From Symbiodinium kawagutii (taxonomy: Eukaryota > Sar > Dinophyceae > Suessiales > Symbiodiniaceae), in contig VSDK01015799.1 in the NCBI GenBank assembly GCA_009767595.1, positions 198,511 to 262,510 on the forward strand: DNA of 64,000 bases, written 5' to 3'. A program made the translations under genes and the position numbers. Positions 59,250 to 64,000 of this stretch are shown here, piece after piece (the stretch's first letter is position 1; every line of letters begins with the position of its first letter). Under the pieces are notes generated by a model. The model did not search any database. It saw only the letters and a program-made list of their open reading frames with translations, and had not been told where the DNA came from.

Positions 59250-59290
59250 TAAAAAAAATATAAATATATACATATATACGAATAATTGGG
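59250..59290. repeat. AT-rich tract at the 5' border of the retroelement
   Basis: A-rich then TATATACATATATA. It mirrors the TA tract at the 3' border. Confidence 0.7.
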
Positions 59291-59458
59291 GTTAAAACAT
59301 GTTAGCTTAAGCCCAGCCCACAACCGAACAATGGCGCCACCCGTTTGCAGCCTACATGCATGATTGTATGTATATGTACATTTACCCTGTGTGTGTGTAT
59401 GTATGTGTGTATGTGCCTGGTAATGCATGCATGCATGCATGGACGCACGTTTGCTTTT

Positions 59459-59838
59459 TGTTTTTTGTTTGTTTGTTTGTTTGTTTGTTTGTTTGTTTGT
59501 TTGTTTGTTTGTTTGTTTGTTTGTTTGTTTGTTTGTTTGTTTGTTTGTTTGTTTGNNNNNNNNNNNNNNNNNNNNNNNNNNNNNNNNNNNNNNNNNNTTG
59601 TTTGTGTGTGTGTGTTTGTTTGTTTGTTTGTTTGTGTGTGTGTGTTTGTTTGTTTGTTTGTTTGTTTGCTTGTTTGTTTGTTTGTTTGTTGCTTTGATTG
59701 TGTGTTTGTTTGCTTGCCTGCTTGCTTGTTTGTTTGTTTGTCTGTTTGTTCGTTTGTGTGTTTGTTTGCTACTTTGTTTGTTTGCATGCTTGCTTGTTTG
59801 ATTGCTTCTTCATGCGTTTGTTTTGTCTGTTTGTTTCT

Positions 59839-59891
<53 letters not shown>

Positions 59892-60443
59892 GGCTTTGTC
59901 TGTTCGCTTGTTTGCTTTTTTGTTTGTTTGTTTGCTTGTTTGTTTGTTTGTTGGTTGGATTGTTTGTTTGTTTGCTTGTTTGTTTGTTGGTTGGTTGGAT
60001 TGTTTGTTTGTTTGCTTATTTGTGTGTTTGTTTGCTGTTTTGATTGTGTGTTTGTTTGCTTGCCTGCTTGCTTGTTTGTTTGTTTGTCTGTTTGTTCGTT
60101 TGTGTGTTTGTTTGTTTCTTTCTTTGTTTGCTTGCTTGCTTGTTTGATTGCTTGCTTTTTTGTTTGTTTGTTTGCTTGTTTGTTTGCTTGCTTGCTTGCT
60201 TGTTTGTTTGTTTGCTTATTTGTGTGTTTGTTTGTTGTTTTGATTGTGTGTTTGTTTGCTTGCCTGCTTGCTTGTTTGTTTGTTTGCTTATTTGTGTGTT
60301 TGTTTGTTGTTTTGATTGTGTGTTTGTTTGCTTGCCTGCTTGCTTGTTTGTTTGTTTATCTATCTATTTGATCGTTTGTTCGTTTGTTTGTTTGTTTGTT
60401 TGTTTATTTGTTTGTTTGTTTGTTTGTTTGTTTGTTTGTTTGC
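59459..60443 (+). repeat. (TTTG)n array with TTGC variants
   Basis: Nearly 1 kb of TTTG units. The left part is almost perfect and contains a gap. The right part alternates with TTGC and TTGTGTG variants, and block-like segments recur (for example the TTTTGATTGTGTGTTTG block near 59692, 60038, 60238 and 60310). It is stop-free in several plus frames (Cys/Leu/Phe/Val repeats), which I treat as artefact. Confidence 0.95.
59556..59597. other. Assembly gap (42 N) inside the TTTG array
   Basis: Undetermined bases flanked by TTTG units. The array length is uncertain. Confidence 0.99.
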
Positions 60444-60479
60444 ATGTATGTGTATGTATGTAAATGTGTCCACATCCAT

Positions 60480-61300
60480 GTTTTTTTCTGAGGGTGCTTT
60501 CACTGACCATCCCTTTGCCGCCTACCGCAAAGCCTACAGCTGGTCCAAGAGCTGGTGGCCAATGCTTTTGTCCAGCCAGGGGGCCCAAGAGCTTTGCTTG
60601 AGCTATCACGATTGATTGTTGATTGATTGATTTGTTGAGCTATCATGTAGGGTGCTGTTCACCTAGAGCTTCATGTTTGGCCACCCTAGCCCATTGACCC
60701 AATAGCTTCGAGGCCACGCGCCATTCAGAAAGCCTCCGCCTGAGGAGTGGGAGCGCGAGCTGCAATGGATCATGTTGATATTGGTGCCATCTTGTTCGGA
60801 TGCCAAAATCCTGAACTGGGGGTCGAACATACCATTCCGAGAGGGCAGTTTTGCATTGCGCACCTGCGTTGGGGCGAGCCCCCAGCCAAACCCCAGCCAC
60901 CCGGAAACAATCAATCGAAACAAGAGAGACTTCTCGCAGGAGAGACTTCTTTGTTCTGCCCGGGCTCCCAAAGCGATCCGCACGTTCCAAAAGCTGCAAC
61001 TTGTGGACACCATTGAAAAACATTGAGTTGAAGATTTAATTGTCCAGTTCTTTTTGAGACAGTGTTGGTGTCAAGCCAGCTCCGCTGCATGGGCCAAAAC
61101 CCTGTGGAACTTCAAAGCAAAATATGTTTTGCATTGTTGGACGCAACTAGACCCCCGCTGGGTTTGGCCCTACTGCCTAGAAATCCCATCTTCTCACAAA
61201 ATTGCGAACCCGCATGAAGTAGATCTGCACCTGCAACTTGTAAACAGGATATGCCAAACATGTTGATAGTCAATGACCAAATATTGATTCCATATGGGTT
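60480..61300. other. Non-repetitive region, unassigned
   Basis: Unique, moderately GC-rich DNA between the TTTG array and the exon cluster. A plus-strand segment at 60487-60615 (including T-D-H-P-F-A-A-Y-R-K-A-Y-S-W) and frames on both strands at 60640-61030 are open. I recognise nothing and cannot tell exon from chance. Confidence 0.3.
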
Positions 61301-61311
61301 GGCCAAGCCTA

Positions 61312-61564
61312 TCATGGCTCAACGACCTCGTCACCTCCGACATCCTCTTCCTCTTCACCTTCCTCCGCATCATGTCCCTCTAAGCCATCCAAGTCTTCAC
61401 CATTGGGCTCAGGGGCATTTGCCAGAGCAGCATCCACCATGATAGCCTTGGGCAGAGTTCGATGGAACTAAGATACTGTTGGATGACTCATGATATGATT
61501 CATGATTTGATTCATGGTATGATTCATGGTATGACGATGTGACGACGATGTGATGATGCGACGG

Positions 61565-61616
<52 letters not shown>

Positions 61617-61674
61617 GGTCATGATGATGATGGTCATGATGATGATGATGATGATGGTGATGAAGATGATGATG

Positions 61675-61724
<50 letters not shown>

Positions 61725-62891
61725 GTGGTTGCACAAATTTTTGATGAGGCACCATGAGATTTCTGGCCGCTTGCAGGTCCGCTTTGGTTCTCACCAACTC
61801 TTTCTTCACAGCGTCCTAAGCCCAGCATGCTGGGCATACGGCAAAGGGATTGTGGAGCCAAACCAAATAGGTTGTTGGAAAATTGAAAGTGTCAAACAAG
61901 TTCTGGGCCCTTGGGATGAGGAGCCTCCTACATATGATCAATGAACCAATCATAATTGTTAGATTGAAACAACTTCTAAAATCGAATAATGACATGTATA
62001 AAGATACAAAATTTTGCAACTATATAAAACATGTGTATCTATTGAAGGTAATTGCTACGTTTTGCTGGAATAATGGGATGTTGCTCACGACACACTGCAA
62101 CAATGTGTTCGTTGGGATCTGAATAGCTGGTGGTACTGTTGGCTGATGCTAGCGTTGGCTGATGGCACTGGTGGCTGATGGCACTGAAGTCTGGGCCGAG
62201 AATCAGCGATCTCGGAAAGCTTCTCTTCGGAAATTCCATCTCGCGGTTTCAACTTAGTACACACATAAATGGGTTGGGGTATGTTGGAATTGGCAAACAA
62301 TGGTGAAGAATTGGTTGCAACCTAGGTACGGTGAAAACTTGCTTTCCATTCACTTTGAAGCCATAGACACCATCACGTTTGTAAAGGCATTTGTGAATCT
62401 TTGGATCCTTGTTCTTCTCAATAGCTGGCTTCTTCATAGGGGGTGCGCTACTGGTTCCTGCTGGAGCTACAGAAGCTTCTGCTTCTACTGCTGGTGCTGC
62501 TGACGGTGCTGCTGCTGGTCGCTTCATGGCACTCTTACCCTTGGGAACTTTGGGTTCTTTCGGAGCTTTGGGTTCTTTCGGAGTCGACATCGCAGGCTTC
62601 TTTTGTGGCATTGGCTCAGCAGGTTGCTGAACAGCATCATCATCGGACAGATCGTGCACTGGTTTCAGCATTGCTGCCACAAAGACAGCTTCAAACCCGG
62701 GCATATGGAAGAGGTCCCCTGAATGGACGCTTGATTGGAAAATGCAATCTCAAGAATGCATTGAGAATTGTTCATGACCAATGTACGAATGAAATCCTGA
62801 GCAAACCATGCATCGATATCATTGTTAAAAGTTTTTGGCACCTTCGCTTCATCGATCCACCGCGGTTGATTCAGCGGCACTTCAAGCAGCC
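61312..62891 (-). CDS. Spliced hypothetical protein with Lys/Pro/Ala linker and acidic tail (3 exons seen)
   Basis: Three minus-strand coding blocks join in phase. Exon a, 62891-62330: starts after CAGCAG|G, reads N-Q-P-R-W-I-D-E-A-K-V-P-K-T-F-N-N-D, then a Pro/Lys/Ala-rich linker (K-E-P-K-A-P-K-E-P-K, M-K-R-P-A-A-A-P) and G-V-Y-G-F-K-V-N-G-K-Q-V-F-T before GTACCT. Exon b, 61815-61753: after CTTAG|G, the helical K-K-E-L-V-R-T-K-A-D-L-Q-A-A-R-N-L-M before GTGCC. Exon c, 61467-61312: after CTTAG, R-T-L-P-K-A-I-M-V-D-A-A-L, then a strongly acidic end (G-E-E-E-E-D-V) and TGA. Within exon a the frame shifts once near 62715, as if one G were missing from a G run, through error or mutation. The start is not located; it may continue from the exons at 63215-63881. 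Function unknown; basic linker plus acidic tail would suit a nucleic-acid or chromatin protein, which is speculation. Confidence 0.5.
61561..61735 (-). repeat. (CAT)n/(ATG)n trinucleotide microsatellite in an intron
   Basis: About 55 ATG/GTG triplets on the plus strand. On the minus strand the preceding exon frame stays open through it as a poly-His run ending at 61468. I favour its being inside an intron, because a donor lies before it (GTGCC at 61752) and the next exon, after CTTAG at 61468, continues in phase. A protein with a His-rich tail is the alternative. Confidence 0.8.
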
Positions 62892-63214
62892 CTGCTGGAC
62901 ACCACCAGTGAACAGTGCAACCAAAGGTCATCTAGGGCAACACTTTGTGTTGAATATAGTTTCAACAAACCTGGTGTGGTCACAGTGGGCAACGCTTTAG
63001 CAAATCAAAAACCGTTCTACCATGTTCTACCCATCTCAGTCAACCCATGGCCACCATGATGAAACTTTAACCCCCAATTTGGTGGATTTTGGTGGAACTG
63101 ATGAAGAATAACTGGGATGTAATTTGCATAGCAAAAATGATTTGTGTGGCGCCACTACGACTGAGAACACATGGTTGAACCACTTCCCTCTAATGATTGC
63201 ACTAAAGGGAAAGC

Positions 63215-63881
63215 TCACTTCAGCTTCACAGCGGAACTCGCATTGATCGCCACTTCACCCAAAATGTAAAACTTCGGTTTCAAAGGGGCGATGCACGCTG
63301 GGACTTCTTCACCAATTTGGACCTGACAGGGCCACAGAACTTGTCACCCTAATGAAACAAACCTCGATGAAACATGGTTGAACCACCTCAACTTTTTTTT
63401 TGGATTGGAACCACCTCGAAGATGACGTCGCAATGGCTGCACCGTGGCAGCTGGCCAAGCTTTCCGCAGAAGGCAGCTCCAAATTGGGTTCCGCGCAGGG
63501 CAGTCTTGTCAACATCAGGGCCAAGTTCCTTTGGCTTGTAGCTGTGGATGTTCACATTGGGCGAAACCAAATATCGGTAAGCCAAAGAATTCTGGGCACC
63601 ATCTCCTCCAACCTTTCAGGGACTACTGTAGATGATGACCAGGCACCATTATCAACAAGTATGACAATTAACACGATCAATCAACCCCTTTGAATACCAA
63701 GTACCTGAACCTTGGGTCGCAGAATGTGGTCGACGAGATTGATCTCAGTGACCCCCCGTTCACGGGTCACCGAAACCATGGCATCCGCAAGGGTCATGAC
63801 CTCTTTGGTTCCCTGCTTCACCAAGCAGAGCAACACCTTGTCATCCTTCAGCAAGAATGGGAGGTTGTCAGTGGACATCAT
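63215..63881 (-). CDS. Spliced hypothetical protein, three exons with two 92-bp introns
   Basis: Exon 1, 63881-63705 (59 codons from ATG ATG; N-L-P-F-L-L-K-D-D-K-V-L-L-C-L, then R-P-K-V-Q) ends CAG|GTACTT. Exon 2, 63612-63415 (66 codons; Y-R-Y-L-V-S-P-N-V-N, then C-S-H-C-D-V-I-F-E) begins after GAAAG|G and ends GAG|GTGGTT. Exon 3, 63322-63215 (35 codons; I-G-E-E-V-P-A-C-I, then K-P-K-F-Y-I-L-G-E-V-A-I) begins after GTCAG|G and ends at TGA. All junctions are phase 0 and both introns are exactly 92 bp. AG followed by G at both acceptors is typical of dinoflagellates. Joined, the product has 160 residues. Two uncertainties: exon 1 may begin further upstream, because its frame stays open to about 63930, and exon 3 also contains a good donor (GAA|GTGAGC at 63218) that would bypass the stop and lead on towards 62891. 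I do not recognise the protein. Confidence 0.6.
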
Positions 63882-64000
63882 CGCTGTAGCTGCAGGGTTC
63901 AGGGATGAACATAGAACTGGTGGGTAAATCAAAAAACCCTATCATAGTGATGCCCCACAAACAAAAGTTACATGGCGATTCGCAAATGTTGATTATTTAT

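Larger units (their letters stand above)
52269..59250 (-). mobile_element. Tyrosine-recombinase retroelement carrying a DNMT3-like methyltransferase
   Basis: An approximately 7-kb element read on the minus strand: 38-bp tandem repeats at the 5' side, a gag-like ORF, reverse transcriptase, cytosine methyltransferase, RNase H, tyrosine recombinase and terminal direct repeats. The pairing of reverse transcriptase, RNase H and tyrosine recombinase, with no aspartic protease or DDE integrase, defines the DIRS/Ngaro-like order. Established knowledge: retrotransposons that captured DNA methyltransferases have been reported from dinoflagellates. The 3' border (52269) is set by the end of the direct repeat. 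The 5' border (about 59250) is inferred from the end of the 38-bp repeats. The copy is damaged: a frame change in a GT run near 57095 and a deletion in the methyltransferase near 55275. Confidence 0.88.

Noticed and set aside
59302-60463. Long Cys/Leu/Val/Phe and Asn/Lys/Gln/Thr frames
   Set aside because: Translation of a stop-free TTTG tetranucleotide array, present in many overlapping phases.
1-64000. Dinoflagellate spliced-leader sequence
   Set aside because: I looked for TTGGCTCAAG and found no convincing full match by eye. A computed search of both strands would be decisive.

Overview
The window looks like nuclear DNA of a dinoflagellate, most likely of the Symbiodinium-type (Suessiales) group. 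This is an inference from content. The evidence is a tyrosine-recombinase retroelement carrying a DNMT3-like cytosine methyltransferase (retroelement-borne DNMTs are known from dinoflagellates), a LINE tail ending in a GWP-type motif, short introns whose acceptors read AG followed by G, and very large amounts of degenerate short-word repeat DNA. No bacterial operon, CRISPR array, rRNA or tRNA gene could be supported.

Layout. From 1 to about 52.2 kb the window is almost entirely gene-poor. It is a patchwork of degenerate repeat 'dialects' (TGGTTGATG, TGGTATA, AACTAG, TGATCAA and others), microsatellites, tandem minisatellites and about twenty short foldback (inverted-repeat) elements of 60-115 bp in at least four families. 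Landmarks are a broken LINE C-terminus (2859-3419, minus), a 40-bp and a 12-bp minisatellite (4205-5030), a CTG/CAG inverted tract with a 138-bp higher-order unit (35980-37060), a 236-bp tandem duplication (37041-37512), and an 11-bp minisatellite of about 2.5 kb (39845-42355) with a 110-bp higher-order repeat. A few GC-rich islands look like isolated exons or dead gene pieces. None could be assigned a function.

The main find is at 52269-59250 on the minus strand: a retroelement of the tyrosine-recombinase (DIRS/Ngaro-like) class. In order it has 38-bp 5' tandem repeats, a Lys-rich gag-like ORF, a reverse transcriptase, a DNMT3-like C5-cytosine methyltransferase, an RNase H, a tyrosine recombinase whose ATG overlaps the preceding stop, and a 269-bp direct repeat present twice around a 119-bp spacer. 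The methyltransferase sits inside the RNase H fold, between its first catalytic Asp and its catalytic Glu. In this copy a short deletion has removed the Pro-Cys catalytic loop of the methyltransferase and shifted the frame, so the copy should be dead as a methyltransferase.

After a TTTG-rich array of about 1 kb (59459-60443), the right end (61.3-63.9 kb) holds compact multi-exon minus-strand coding sequence. One set of three exons is joined by two 92-bp introns. A second set has a Lys/Pro/Ala-rich linker and an acidic C-terminus, with a CAT-triplet microsatellite inside an intron. These may be one gene or two. Three assembly gaps (runs of N) fall at 9467-9486, 40952-41568 and 59556-59597, the last two inside tandem arrays.
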